A stretch of DNA of 64,000 bases from Margaritifera margaritifera (GCA_029931535.1 JAQPZY010001665.1:3592501-3656500); one strand, 5' to 3'. Positions 1-13,875 are shown, numbered from the stretch's first letter. A program made the numbers and translations. Notes: generated by a model not told the origin, from the sequence alone.

Positions 1-3000
1 ATTTATTACACTCTCTACGGTATAATAATCGTTATCGCTTTAAGCGATAAACATTTTTTTACAATAATGTTTCGCTTTATCAAATCATGTATAATGCTGT
101 ATCTAAGAGTAAAAGATTTCGATAGTTCTGTCCTGCTTCAATTTAAATCTATAATCTTTCAATGTTGTCCATACAAATAAAATACGTTTTCCTTCCCGAC
201 AGTATGTATTTTATTATTGAAAAATACATCTAATGTATATTCCTTTGGTAGAATAATTATGTAAGTTGTACTCTGATTGTTTATCTCTAATCCTATATTA
301 AAATGTATATAGAATGGTACATTACCATTTGCAGCATGAAAGTCGAAAAATATTGTATATTAGCCTGATTCTTTCAAACAAAATTAATGACACTTTACTA
401 TAAAGCACCTATTGTATGTAGCTTAAAATCAGCAAAACATGATGGACCATAGTTAAATCCACACCTGATTGATTACCTCTAATTTTCTATCAAAGTCTAT
501 ATATAATGGAACAACCAATTGTAATATGCAAGTTGAAAACTATTGTATGTAAGCCTGATTGTTTACAAACTTTTAATGGCACATTGTTGTAAAGCAATTA
601 TTTTATGTAGCGTATATCCAGAAAACCATGAAAGACCATAGTTAAATCCATAACTGACAACCAATGCCTGGAGTGTAGCTGGAGATTCAAAAGTATCCAA
701 CAAACATTATGTTTTTTCACTGAGAAAATTAATTTGATCAGGTGATATTGGTATTCTTTTATAATGTCTATTTATTATATGCAAGTAATTCAAAACATTT
801 AGATATTCCTGACTTGGTACAGTGCAAAAATCTTACAGTAATACACATCCCTGCATAAGTTAAATTTTTCCACTCAAACTCCTTTATGTATTTATCGATA
901 TCCTCTCTCAATGTTCTAAATATACCAAAGAACGCAATATTATTTACATCCAATCCGGTGTTCACTTGAGTATTAAATGTTTCTATATTATCACTTGTTT
1001 TGGTTTAACTGGATTTCATTCAAGATTGTGTGTATCTACGTCAGTTTTGAATGTGTCTGGCACTGCTGCAAACTTATTTTAAAGCATTTCAATCTGTTCT
1101 CATTCTTTTCATCATTTTGTTCACTTTGTCAATATTACCCTGTACTAAGCCGATGTTACAAACAACTTTTCGATCATATATTCTTTTGCATCTGTTTTAG
1201 ATTATTCAGTTCATATTTTAATGCTTTGATCTTATCATGAAAAGCTGTAATGGAGAAGACGCTTTCATATATTTTATTTTGCTTTCATTAGCTCTTAGTT
1301 TGGTTTTGTTGTCCTCCTTCTTGGGGGGCGGGGTTGTTCCGTTAAATTATTCGTTTTCTGCAACTCTGACAGAGTAGTAATGCTAGGAATTAATTTGAGG
1401 TTCAATTATTTTGGCTGTATTATTGTCTGTATTATCATCCAATATCTTTTTAATCCCATTTTCTGTTGGATTTCAGATCGCAAATTGCTATAATCTTGCA
1501 AAGATTATTTTGATTTGCTCCATATCACGGCATAATGCATCTATATAACCGGTTATATCTACTGTTTGATTGGTTCTAAATATTCATAGATATTAGGTAT
1601 CTAACCTGCTATGTCTCTTACCGCTTGCGGTGTTTGGATAGAATTAGACAATGTGTTGTTGACTCGTTGTTTAAGCACGTCTTGAACATGTAAAACAATC
1701 TTTCTCTTCGCCTCAACATGTTTCTGTAGATCTGCGATTTTATTAGCTTTTGATTACCACTCAGTTCAAAGCTGTTAATTCTTTTGCATATTGTTCTCCC
1801 ATATTTTGATATCTCCCAAATTGTTATCCTCGAGAGTCGTACGCATTTGGGTATCATCATATCGTTGAACAAACCGACCAGTAGCTGCATCGGTTAATTT
1901 AACAAGATAAGATAAATGTGTAATAGGTTATTGCCGTGCTTTAAGTCACTACTAATTGCTTCACCTTAAGTGGAGTCTATTTCCTCTTTTTTGTGTTTTT
2001 ATTGGATTTTAATGGAAATCGTATGTCACTAAGACCTCTCAAAGATATATCAATTTCTGTAGCAATAATATCATATTATTTATTTGACGTGAGAAACATA
2101 TGTGGCAGGCATATAATGAAAATCTATCACTTTTATATCTTTATCTTTCATGCTGATATTTAATCTATTCCTTGTACTCTTTTTTGGAATTGCTTATCCT
2201 CACCATTAATGCCACATGAAACAAAGTCACTGATAAAATAAAATAGCATGCGGGGGCCCTAACAAAGTATAATTATTATCATATAATTGTTTGCTGTTAT
2301 TGATCAGGTCGAGATAAATGTATAGCTTTTGGGTTTCAAAAACCCACAACCTGTACCAGATTTCAATGTATCCCTGCATAGTTGTCTGACTATTGAATCG
2401 TAGCAATTTAGAATTGTAGTTGGTGCTATACGCTGTGTAATTCTTACAGGGGGTGACTTTAACTTTTGAGTTGTGTTTCAAACATTCAACATCTATATTA
2501 GCTCGCTTCCACCATTTCCAGTCATTCCTCTGACTTTATTCATGCACATGTCAAGATTGTAAAAAGCATCATAGATTAAAACCGTCCTTGTCTCATTCTT
2601 GTTGTTGATGTAGTAATACGTTCTGATTTTGAGTCCATCAACAAAATCTGTACTGAAATAAATAGTTTACCAATTATGTTACCACTAGAGCTGCTAAGAA
2701 AGATTTCTCTCCCCAGGAGTCCATCATAGTTTGTTTATGCAGCGGCGCTGTTTATTGTAATATAGATTTTCTTTTATTAAAACTTATGCTTATAATCATG
2801 CCCATTTATTGCGCCTGATACGAAACAAAAATGAATTGCTGTTTTCTCAGCAAACTTTTTGTATAGGAAACATTTGAACGACCAAACATATTAGTTTTTG
2901 CTTCGAGATTGTATTTTTTTCTTATAAGTTTCTCTAGTATATCTTTCTCTTTTAATTTCTTCCACTTTGATATAAAGTTTGAGTTTCTTTATATCTGTAT

Positions 3001-3200
3001 TTATAGGAGCTGCAGTCGACGCCGTTTCTCTTTTGCTCTTTGTTTCATATTATTTCTTATCGGTTTTTGCATATCCTTCCACCTGTTACATCATCTAATG
3101 ATTCGAAATCTCTTCTTAACTGCTTTCATTATGACGGAAAACCTCAGATACAAAAATATTTTCCGTTTAACTTTCTAATAGCACACGTAATTATTTTGTC
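1..3200 (-). pseudogene. Decayed protein-like sequence, unidentified
   Basis: No intact gene is visible. On the minus strand several stretches read as protein for 40-90 codons before a stop or frame change, for example about 1745-1598 (contains NKIADLQKHVEAKRKIV, basic and coiled-coil-like) and 2481-2227 (tyrosine and asparagine-rich). The strings continue into one another if the frame is allowed to change, as expected of an old broken coding sequence. I recognise no domain. It could be a decayed host gene, a transposon or an endogenous viral remnant; the sequence alone does not decide, and chance open frames in AT-rich DNA remain possible. Confidence 0.3.
273..673. repeat. Two-copy 202-bp tandem duplication
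   Basis: The block beginning ctgattgtttat at 273 recurs at 475 as ctgattgattac, and both copies end in a close variant of ccatagttaaatcca. The copies are diverged, with many substitutions and short indels, so the duplication is old. Minus-strand translation conserves a short pattern (FNYG followed by a Ser/Trp/Phe-rich stretch) in both copies, which hints that it may once have been coding. Confidence 0.65.
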
Positions 3201-3699
3201 ACGTCTTAATACTTTATGGTAAACCAATATTTCGTTAATAGCTTTTGCGACAATATCTATAATTGTTGTACTAACACCAGCAAAAGCAAAAGGAACATCT
3301 ATTCATGTAATAATTCTCAAAGAGCCAAACCCAGCTTTAGAAACATCTATACCAGCCGACATGTTTTCCAACCCTGTCTCCACCCCATTCAAAACTTTAT
3401 GCTATTCTGTATTTCTTTCTAACGCCACTTTAGTGTTCGATCTATTTGACCAAACCATTTTTAGTCTTTTTAATCTTTCTCAACCTGAAACTGAGACCAT
3501 TGTCAAATATGCCGTGATCAGTACGTGTGCCATGCAAGCCTGGCATAGGCTTTACCGTTGGTAGCGCATACTAGAACGATATATAGATAGATAGATATCT
3601 GAGGGGTGTTTAAAGAGTTCTGAATATGATTGAGCTGTAAAAAAAGCTCTTAATTAGTGAACAGTAAATCAGAGCATCCCCATTCACCCCTACACATTT

Positions 3700-4600
3700 C
3701 CTTAGTCATGATATCCAGTTATTCAATGCCATTTTGTGTTCACTTTTTGGTACGGCGCTCATATGCTGAAACACTGCACTCCCAACCGCATGGTGGCTTT
3801 CAAATCGTCTGCCCCTCAGCGAATCTTTGATAACGAGATTCAGACAAAAATCACTTGGAGCTAAATCAGGGCAATATGGAGGATGTGGTAAAATTTGGAT
3901 GCTGTGCTCCTTCAGGAAGTCTGTCACGACGGCGGAGGAATAAAAATGTCCAATGGCACTAGTAGAGTCAGGCACAGGTACCTAGACGATCGGGATTTTT
4001 GCATAGTAAATTAATGCCTATAAAACTCTCTTGACATTCTGACTACATGGAGCAATTTGTGGTCCCTGCTCGTGTTTTCCGATCCAAACTGTTATTTTCT
4101 CTTCAGACGGGTTCAAAAAAGTAAATCAGCGTTTCATCACCTGTGACAATCTCATTCAAACATCTCTGGTCACTCTTTTCATATTTGGCGTGTAGATATT
4201 TGGCGATTTCAATCAGGGTCTGTTTTTGATCAACCTTAAGCATCTCGCACGATCCTTTCTGAATATCAAATAAGTCCTCAATATATTAAAAACATCTGAC
4301 GAAATAATGAAGTGATAATAGTGATAATAGAAATATCCTCCACTGCTTATCGAGCGTCTTCATTAGTTGCCCTCTTCACAGCATCCACTTCCCGCTCACA
4401 AATCGCAGACAACGGTCTTCCAGAATGCAGGTCATCTTTCATGGATTCGGGACCATCTATAAAACTATGAAACCTCTCAAAAATTGTAGGATATGATAGA
4501 GATTAACATCCGTAAACTTTATCCAAGTCGGCCTTGATATAAGTCAGAGAGCACCCGAAGGGCGCCCGGATATTACAGTAGGCTCTTTGCTCAGTAGCAA
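3700..4600 (-). mobile_element. Decayed mariner-type transposase
   Basis: The minus strand encodes fragments in the order of a Tc1/mariner-superfamily transposase. DDLHSGRPLSAI at about 4442-4405 matches the usual DDPRSGRP linker. NEIVTGDETLIYFFEP at about 4155-4105 carries the first catalytic aspartate and is followed directly by a stop. HPPYCPDLAPSDF at about 3890-3850 is the family hallmark next to the last catalytic aspartate. The N-terminal DNA-binding part is barely recognisable. The usual second-aspartate block (HDNAPAH in the family) is replaced by an unrelated Ser/Thr/Ala sequence. Frames change several times and I found no terminal inverted repeats, so this is an inactive fossil. 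The family call is secure; the boundaries are approximate. Confidence 0.8.
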
Positions 4601-4814
4601 AATTGTTTCTTCTTCTGCTACAATTTTACGTCACTGTCATTTACCTATGTAACGTCACACGCATGTATCTGCATGTGTCCGTAGGTCTTTCTTTATAGCT
4701 GCGGGTCATTTTATAAAACGTTATGTTATCAATCGATCGACGTTTAATTTATTTACAGGCTCAAAAACAACAAAAAAGTTACTACAAAATGTTCAGAGCT
4801 ATTCAAATACCTTC

Positions 4815-4817
<3 letters not shown>

Positions 4818-4892
<75 letters not shown>
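4818..4892. repeat. (TA)n microsatellite
   Basis: About 37 uninterrupted TA units. Long TA tracts of this kind recur nine times in the window. Confidence 0.98.
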
Positions 4893-4896
<4 letters not shown>

Positions 4897-4929
4897 CGGA
4901 AAACTTTGTCCTTAGATTGTTAAACGTAT

Positions 4930-5945
4930 CTTTGAATCTCTAGACGTTGTGCTTTGCGTTGTCTTCAGCGTTGTTTCTCCAGTGGCGAGATATTCCACAA
5001 GCTCGACTGTTTTAGTCTGTACTGTTGGATTCATGATGTTAACATTGTTCTTTGGCTTTTTTTGTTAAAACAGAATTGTAACTTTCCCTTGGTCGATGAG
5101 TACTCATCAACTGTGCCTGAAAAGACACAGTAAATGTTGCACTGTCGGTGCAATCGATCTTCTTTGCAAATGTTACACTATCTATTGAGTGGCAATTTTT
5201 GTCAGGTAAAAGCCTATGTACTATAAGACAATCAATTGTGAACTGGTTAAAACAATCTGTAATGATTAGCTTGGCAATTTCTTCAACATCCATGTTTGAC
5301 AGTTGGTTAATTTTAAGCCTCAGCAGTCTTTTCAAGAGTATGGTGTAGGCTACCATAAGAGCAGAGTTTAATGGTGCAAGAGAAATTGTTTTCATGATAT
5401 TGTTCGTTTCAGTCGACAATTGTTTTCAGGTACAAGCTATTCTTTTTATGTTCCCAAACGGTTAATACATTTAGCAATGTAAGTTTGAGTTTTCCTTTGT
5501 GGTTGGTGTTGACAAATTTGTCACTTTAAAGACCTATCCCTTAAACGTTTATGTGCTGTAAGGTAGTCGATGTGAACTGTCTATGTGGAAATGGAATAGT
5601 TTTGTTCTACAAATTCTGCAGTATCCATATATTATGGTGGACCTTGACATCTTAAACAACATTTTCAAAGGCAACTGTGAGCACATATTTAATTGATGCA
5701 TAGTAAACATAGTTGATTATGATTTTTGTTTCGCGCCACAATTTTCTGCAGGTAAATTCTATGCTATTTATTATCTGCAACTTTAATGCGTTTCTCGTAT
5801 TGGATTATAAGATCATAAGATACAGACGCGGTTTAATGTTGTTGAGTTTCGTACGAGCCATTTTCTGCGTGTGGGCCCGGACGCAGTTTTGCATCTGTTC
5901 TTTAAATGTGTTCATTGTCTTAGTCTAACCTTATGTTTTGTACAG
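4930..5945 (-). pseudogene. Decayed coding-like repeat region, unidentified
   Basis: A 126-codon minus-strand open frame spans 5419-5039. It starts at a TTG, with an upstream in-frame stop. A second frame continues the protein-like reading downstream of its stop, to about 4935. The segment at about 5520-5690 resembles 5195-5330 (shared gccta/gttta-tgt-ctata-aga and atccat motifs at matching offsets), suggesting an old tandem duplication of roughly 330 bp. No domain is recognised. A decayed gene is more likely than an active one because stops interrupt the neighbouring similar segment. Confidence 0.25.
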
Positions 5946-6424
5946 GTTGTTACACTTCATCGGCTTTAAATAAGAATCAGCTTTGCCTTTACACTAAATG
6001 AGCAAGATTCCTAAAACAGCTCCGCTACCATCTGTCAAATAATAGATCATGCTGTTTGAGATATGTTAATTTGTATCGCTCTATGTTTTCATCTTGTAAT
6101 GTTCTAGTGCCTTTTTGTTTTTTCATAAGGCGTTTAACTTTTAATATTTTGAACTCTTGTGAACATTTACCAAGCTATCTTGCAAGTTCAAATCTACAAG
6201 GCTGCTTTAGCTTTTGTGACATAAATTTGCCAGGTACTTTGCTAAGCTTGTTTTCATTTTTCGCTATTTTTTCCCTAATTCGCAAGGAAATGTATTAAGT
6301 ATATCAATATAAGGTTTATTCCGAATAAAGATTACACTTAAGCAGGTGTATATGTTTACTTTGAGTGGTGAATAATCAGTTTAAATTTATATAGATAAAG
6401 CAAAGGAGTTGATTCCATGACATA

Positions 6425-6491
6425 TTTATACGCAGAGATGTTTAAAAAAAGGAAGAAGAAGAAGAAAAAGAATATCGAAACAAAACAAATC

Positions 6492-6522
<31 letters not shown>

Positions 6523-6965
6523 AAACACATACAAATAAAAATGAAAACAGTTGAATTATTCCTGATGGCTAATGTCATCACTGACGATCTTGTGCGAGCA
6601 CACATCGCTACTGTCATATCTTGAACAGTATTGCTTAGTCTATTTTCCATGAGAAACTTTATTGCATTGTAAGCAGCTACTCCTTTAATGACAAATATTG
6701 TAAGAATTGTTGTCAAAGACACAAATACATCGAAAAAAAGCAGACAATGCAGATTTATATTCTAACATATATTGAGCTTTAAAAGATTATTTTTTTCCGT
6801 TGTATTGATTGAAATTAATGTCTGAATATTGAATGACGACATTCCAGTGAAGTATCTGATACCATTTGACGTAAGGCAACCATCTTTCAGTTCATTCTGT
6901 AAACTATTCAAAGCATTGGTGAAGAAATATGCTAATTAATGATGTCGCATTGTAAATTCCAACAT
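6425..6965 (-). pseudogene. Coding-like minus-strand stretch with a hydrophobic segment
   Basis: From about 6965 down to 6540 one minus-strand frame reads as plausible protein with few stops. It includes a hydrophobic run (about 6722-6660, SLTTILTIFVIKGVAAYNAI) that could be a membrane segment. The open frame then runs into a poly-A tract that translates as polyphenylalanine and cannot be real coding. No homologue is recognised. It may belong to the same decayed material as 1-3.2 kb and 4.9-5.9 kb. Confidence 0.2.
6492..6518 (+). repeat. Poly-A tract
   Basis: An uninterrupted run of about 27 A, followed by tggcaaacac. It could be a retroposon tail, but I see no recognisable retroposon body or target duplication on either side. 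Confidence 0.95.
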
Positions 6966-7189
6966 CTGACAATAATTTGGAAAGTTGAAACATAAACTTC
7001 ATAAATCTTTTTGTTTGTTTTACATTCATCTTTCCAACCTTTATTCAGTTAAATTCTTACAATATATCTTTTTGTATGTTTCATTTGCAATAGCTATATT
7101 CAATTCCAGTTTTGTACTCTTAAGTTTCTGTGAGAATGGAGTCATTGCTACTTTTGTCAATGATAAATCCCAGTTATTCTCCTAGACCT

Positions 7190-9940
7190 GTCTTGCCTAT
7201 TTATTTGTTATCTAAATAACCGAACAATTGTTTAGGGTGGAGGCAATAATTTTTATAATTCAATTGAATATATTTTCCATGAAGATGATGGGGTAATAGA
7301 TGCACAAGATTAAATACAAGTATTATGGTACTGTAATTCTGCTAGTTGTTTTATCAGAGTCAAGTCTATGACGTTTTGAATATGTTGCTTCGAGTGAAGG
7401 TGCTATTACTTCACGCCAAGTTTCCGACTTGAAAAAAGGAAAACACAAAGGAAAGCCTCGAACTAAGTGAATTACAATATGAATAGGACAGAAATAACTT
7501 TAGAATTTTAAAACAAAACACTCAAGTGTAACAAACATAATGGTAACACAGTTTATTGTTTGAGAAAATGCAACATCATATTAATGCCAGCACCAAGCAC
7601 TGTAGCAGGCCGAACAGGAAAGAAGATTTTGGTTAGAATAAACTGGACAAACAAGATGATAAATGGGTACAATCTATTCAAGAGACAGAATCTAAGAATC
7701 CGTTATAACCTGCTCTTTTCAAAGACAACCAATTAAAGTACTCAATGAAATAGAGTTGGGAACAATACACTGTCATATGCCCTTGATGAACAGCTAAGAG
7801 AAGCGGAGACAATAATTGACGAATAACACAGAAAACATCAAAATGAGAACTTCTGCCCGCAGTTAAATGAGTATGAGCTATGCGAGAGGAAAGGTAATTA
7901 AGCGGTTATATAAATGCTGTCTAAGTTATCAAATCTAAAAAGAAAAATAATCTATGAAATGTGAGGTTGAGATGTATCAACATAGATTAAACAGTTAATG
8001 AAGACATCAGGAATGAAACAGACTGAAACAAAAGAGCTGTATTGAAAGTATTGTTAGAATGTGTTGAAAGTAAAAGAGCTCAATTAGTTGGACATGAAAC
8101 ATACTTGGAGAGTGATCTCAGAGAAAACATTGCAAGTATAAATTAAAAAGTTAATGTATCGCTCCTTATGTGTTTCCTTCATTTTTATACAAGTGTGATG
8201 ACACCAAGCGCATTACATATAAATTCATGTGCACCAAGATTGTTTTATTTATGGTAGGAACTAATCTGGACACAACATATCAATAAATCAGTATAGATTA
8301 TGTTGCAGTTTATGGAAATAGTCGTATTTAAACAAAATGAATTAAATTATTAGTGCAAGTGACCTTTCCTGCGTCAGTCAAATCACACCTGTTCGCTTTG
8401 TAATCCTACGCAAAAGCCAAGATACTGAACTCAATAAAAATTTTATTTTCCGTTCAGGCTTTAATGCTGCTTTCTATGGAATATGTATAACATTCTTCAC
8501 TGGTGAGCAAATCTTAGAGAAAAATCAATAAAAAAATATGAATGATTTTCTTGAGACTTCAATAGGATACAATAACAGTGATGCCAAAAGATGACGTGTT
8601 TTATTTTCAAATTGACATTAACTTTATTTGTAAGCCAGCATAAAAATACAACTCAGGTTCTACATATATCTTCACGTACAAGAAAAAGGTTTAACAAGAA
8701 AATGGCTTGTCATGAAGAATAATTAAATATTGAACTCAGTACACTTTAAAGAGTTGGCTTCAACTGTAACTGTAGCAATCACGTTTTAAGTTGTTGAAAT
8801 CTGTGTATTGAGATAATATATCCTGTTAAGAAAAAGAAAAAAATTGCGTGATCATAATTTTAGCTTTAAATTTTGAGATATTACATTTTGTCTTCATCTT
8901 AGCTACTTTATATGCTTTAAAAGTTTGGTATAATGCGCAATCAAAATAAAGTATATGCATGTAAAAGTATGCAATCAAAATATAGTATGTGCATGTAAAA
9001 GTATGCTCTACAATTTGTTCATTTTGAACTTTCGATGGTGAAATTTCTGTTCGTATTTTATATGTTAGATATACATCGTATGCCGTAGATTCAACGACTA
9101 ATTTCTTAATTAGATGTATAGTTAGATGTATGTTTAAATTCGAACAATTTAAATTTTCGATTTTTTTTTTTGTCCCATTCCTTTAAAACTTCAAATTCGA
9201 TCAATTTTTTTATTCTCTAATTGACAGAGTCTTTATAAAGCCTGTTGGATTGTAACTAATTGCTACTTAATTATTTGCTGTGCTAAAATACATCAGTGTG
9301 CTAATATATTAAATAAACAATATATTGCTTTTAGTGTCAACAATTCTTAGTTTATCATTATAAATACACTTTTTAATCAAATAAGTATGACAACTGTATT
9401 ATTGATGTTTGTATTGCAACAAAATATTTCCATAGTTGACGACAAGAAAGCCTTGTATGCAAATTGTATCCGTAAAAGAAGCAAGAGTCGCAAGTGTATT
9501 CGACGAAAATAATTGGAAACCCCAAAAAATTGTTGCCAGAAACTCATACTAGAAATAAAAAATCTGTTACAGATGATTGTCTTTTAAGCCTAAGAACTAG
9601 AACTGGCGTTGAGAATAACTATCAGCAGGAATTTAAGGCAACTCGGGAGAGCTATTGCTTTTAAAAAAGGGATACTGTCTACCTGAAATTTTCGCCTAGC
9701 TTCTCTTACCGATTAGTCGTTTATTTCAGTAAAAAATAATAGCTCTTCTGATACAAGAGATGCCCGACTTTTATCAATTAGAAAATTTAAATTCCCTTTT
9801 AAAGTCAGAGTTGATATTTACAGCACGAGGAATGGGAAACGAGTTTTAAAATGGCTAAGATAAAATCCACTAAACTAAATTCATATCTTTTTTATTTGAA
9901 ATGTTTCCTAAGATTCTGTTGATTGTGGAAGCACATTATT
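7190..9940. other. Non-coding stretch, nothing identified
   Basis: No open frame of useful length and no recognisable RNA gene. From 7540 to 8150 the composition is purine-rich with protein-like plus-strand snippets (for example around 7795-7860), possibly an old retroelement, but every frame is heavily interrupted. A 34-bp direct duplication lies at 8937-9004. Confidence 0.5.
8937..9004. repeat. 34-bp direct duplication
   Basis: Two adjacent copies of a 34-bp unit (gcaatcaaaatawagtat followed by rtgcatgtaaaagtat), differing at about two positions. Confidence 0.85.
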
Positions 9941-9943
9941 TTC

Positions 9944-10165
9944 TATTTCTGAGGGAATACGTTTTACATACTTATATTTCTAAGGGAATATGTTTTACAC
10001 ACTTATATTTTTGAGGGAATACGTTTTACATACTTATATTTCTGAGGGAATACGTTTTGCATACTTATACTTCTGAGGGAATACGTTTTGCATACTTATA
10101 TTTCTGAGGGAATACGTTTTGCATACTTATATTTCTTAGGGAATACGTTTTGCATACTCATATTC
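9944..10165. repeat. 31-bp minisatellite, 7 copies
   Basis: The unit begins gagggaatacgttttrcata and recurs at 9951, 9982, 10013, 10044, 10075, 10106 and 10137, an exact 31-bp period. Copies differ by one to four substitutions; the later copies share gcatac where the earlier ones have acatac. The array is non-coding as far as visible. Confidence 0.95.
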
Positions 10166-10468
10166 TTTCGTGATTAACAAAGGGAGAGTCAGTATGAACT
10201 TTCTAATTGATGTTAATATTTCCTGTCAGAAGTTTTCTATTTAGGCCTCTGTATGTATTCATTGAGTTCTTTCAAAGTAAAACCGTTTATGTTATTTTAA
10301 CTTCTTATGCGTTTAGCATAATTAAACTTCAAGTATCATTTTTCATCTGAATGCCAGCAACAGTTCTTAATAATCCAATTATTAAAATCTCTTATTTCCA
10401 TCTGCGCCTGTGCTTCTGTACACTCTCGTCCTTATCTTTCACTTAACCTCAACCACGTCTAGAACATA

Positions 10469-10471
<3 letters not shown>

Positions 10472-10540
<69 letters not shown>
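10472..10540. repeat. (GA)n microsatellite
   Basis: About 34 perfect GA units in an otherwise non-repetitive context. Confidence 0.98.
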
Positions 10541-10543
<3 letters not shown>

Positions 10544-13500
10544 TCAACATTCGTGTTAGATTTGAAATCTCTTCTATTGTATCTATGCGGCGTCCAAAGT
10601 AATCAATATCTTAGATAAAAAAATGGGTTTTTCGTTTTAAGCGGACGATAATTAGTTCAAATAGAATCTGAAAGGGATTAAATATCGTCAATGCGCTTCT
10701 TAATTAGAAACAATTTAAGATAAATCCGGCATAAAATGTTATATCGTTTATGCCCTTTCTGTCAGGATGGAATTAATAATCACTCTTTTCAGCTAGATAT
10801 GAGGCAACATCTTCTCCAAATCATATTTTGTTCTATCAGAACGACAAGGGCTGTAACATGTGCATAGTAGATAATTGATCCTTTGCTACTAAACAAAGTA
10901 AAACAGAACATTCAAACATACGTACGTGTGCCACTGTAACCTACATATCACAACGCATTGACTTTGGTTAGGTCTTCCTTTAGGTCCGAGTGTGGGCTAT
11001 GTTTTGCAAAAAGACCAATGCAACGTTGTGCTTGGGTGTGTTCTGGCGAGGGAAACACCATCTCACTAAAACACATGGCATCTTGACCCATATTTCGTAC
11101 CTAAGTGACATGAGTTAAATGTTCCATTTAGTCTAGTTGCTTGGGCATTCTTCATGTGTGGCTGTGTCTGGGTGAGTCCAATTCCATATCATTAACAGTT
11201 GGTCACTGTTGGAGGGACACTGTGTTCTTTGAACGCATTTTTAGTTTCCTTGCATAAAACCAACTGCATTAAATTACAACTATTAATCGGAGGTGGGGTA
11301 TACAGGATATAGAAAGTGTCGTTGAACCTTCAATATAAAATTTTTGAACATTCCTGAATAACATTAAAAAAGTAATCTCTCCTAACATTTCTTAAGACAA
11401 TGATCATATAACTGTTCGACATTTAAGGACACGAAATTCTGAACGCTAAAGATACATTTTCTTTTCCAAATCAAGACAGGAGACGTGTACGTGCGTGCGG
11501 CATAAAATACTTCAACCCTTACCTACAAATCAGAAAATAGTAAAATATTTCCTGGTCTTTCTTAAAATTTACATTTTTAAACTCAGTCTCGTCTGTTTCT
11601 TTACATTTGATAGCCGGTAGCAAATTAGTTGCAATGGTTTGATTAGATCCTGATACAGTTGTAGTGGAGACTTAACCTCCATTTCAGCAAGGTTGGTCAT
11701 ATTGATGTCGATCAATTAGGAGAATTTACAACAATTAGGGAAGGTTTGAATATTGGTCACCGGTCCCCACCTGGAGTTGACCTTATTTTTATCAAAAAGA
11801 TTCACGGATAGCCTTTAATTCATTTTGTTTTTAATAGCCTGCTTTTCTGCAATTTGAACTCCTGTAGTGAGTAACTTCTAATATGAATGTTTGGGATGTG
11901 ATGACTGTTTGGGTCCATTTTTGAATCATATTAGTTCATAAATAGGTGTCTATTTGCGCAATTCCTTGCACAGATATTGGCTTGTTATCCTTAAATAAAG
12001 CCATAATTGAATACGTCGTGTTGAGAACTCTTAAATATGATCTGCTTTTTATAAAACCCCTGTGGACAATAGCGAACTGCACATATGCCTTGATACATAA
12101 TAATTATCAATATAGGTCCGCTGTTACCTATATGTAGCAAATGGGGTGACGTTCTTTGTAAGTAAACATAGGTTTATACATTTTAATTCGTATGTTACCG
12201 GATTTGGTATCGTTCTTTGACCCTACACAGCACATCCGTATTTCAAACACGTCCAAATTGACCACTCCCCACCATGATTTGCATATTAACAACTTACCAA
12301 CTAGCTACATGAACGGTTTTTGTTGTTGTTGTTGTTATTGTTTTCAGCGATAACTAATTGATTTAGTGGGATTTGATTGTTTAAACTATCTTAATAATCA
12401 AAGATGACAAAATCATAGATTGGGAAGAAATAATTACATAATATTTGCAGTACATCTAATTCTAAACAGCTTTATTCATTAACATTGTCAAAGAAAGGAA
12501 AAGAAGCACATCGTGTAAACTATCCCTTTAAATAAAAAAGTACATTCAGATAGTAACTGTTGATTGATTGAATAGCAGCGATGACGCAATTACAAGAATA
12601 TGGAGAGGCCAGCCAATAAGTAAGTTTGACAAAAGACATATATTTGTACTAGTTAAAAACTATCGTTGCTGCATTGGTCTGAAAAAAAGAAAAAAAAAAA
12701 AAACAAACCATAAAAACAAACAAACAAAACAACCACAACATACAACAAAAAAATTATAACTTTATTTTTAGTTCGTCTGAGAGAGAAGCCATGAAAGGTA
12801 ATTGCCGCTTTTTCTATAATTAAAGCGTGTGATCTAAGATACCTTGCTGTTGCGTTAAAACATACACTCAACATCCCATAAACTTCCTTGAATAGTATTT
12901 ATTTATCATTTTACTGCATCAATACGTGATATATTTATTTATATGTGTGAGTTGCATGTAACAAATCTATTTGTCTCTCTATCTATCTCCACGAAAGAAA
13001 ACTAAAAATCTGGAATAATGATGGACTTGGGCTATTTTTTTAGCAAGATTCAGAACTCGGTTGTTAGGTAGTGTATTTGTCAGCGAGACTCAAAATATTT
13101 CAAAATATACCTCCTTTCACACAACATTCTTTTAAATGTTATTACCACTAACATTTACCCTTGGGAAACGTTTACGGATGTCCAAGCTGTAAGTAAAATC
13201 GTAAATGGTACCGTATCAGTTATATAAAAATCGATCCAGTTACATAGTTCACTCTAATCGTCTAATTATGTGAGTCCGTGATCGAATAATTGAAACTTAT
13301 CGCGTAACTATCAGTACGACAGGTTCAAATCAATAACAACAAAATGGACCAGATTCTAAGTTGTAGAAAACAATATACAGCAAAACCCTGTCATAAGCGC
13401 TTCAGAACTTTATAGTCGGTGCAAAACGTAGGTAAGGTTAAAAGGTCAAAACCATTTACTAAAGAACTGAAGGGCCTGTTAGTAATAGGCATATCTTCAA

Positions 13501-13807
13501 ATTTCATTTTAAAAAAATAGTGGAGGGGTGATAGAACAGCGCACTGCTTCATTTTTGGCAATGCAGTATGCTAATTCTACAGTTAATTGGATCCAACCAA
13601 GGCAGTATGTTCTTCTCTTATCCCTCCCACCACTTATCTGAGACAGCACTGACATTTATTTCTTATTTTTTGTTCTTTTCCTTGTGGGTAAACGAGTTGG
13701 TTCCAACAGAGATTTTGTCGCTTTAAACGTGTTCTCGTTCACGATGGAAATTACGTTTGTGACAACAAAACTTTACTTTTATAAAGTGTTTATAAATTTA
13801 TTTTTTA

Positions 13808-13810
<3 letters not shown>
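10541..13810. other. Non-coding stretch, nothing identified
   Basis: Only short spurious open frames. It contains an A-rich low-complexity patch near 12680-12755 and a (TTG)n patch near 12321. No gene, RNA gene or element boundary could be supported. Confidence 0.5.

Positions 13811-13870
<60 letters not shown>
13811..13870. repeat. (TA)n microsatellite
   Basis: About 30 TA units. Confidence 0.98.

Positions 13871-13874
<4 letters not shown>

Positions 13875-13875
<1 letters not shown>

Noticed and set aside
4723..4923. Open frames with repeated Ile-Tyr or Thr-His dipeptides (also at 13.8, 15.1, 31.4, 35.4 and 63.1 kb)
   Set aside because: They are translations of AT and CA microsatellites with no supported coding flanks.
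12653..12874. Open frames over the A-rich patch at 12.7 kb
   Set aside because: Low-complexity Lys/Asn/Gln or Phe/Val strings caused by poly-A and aaac repeats.
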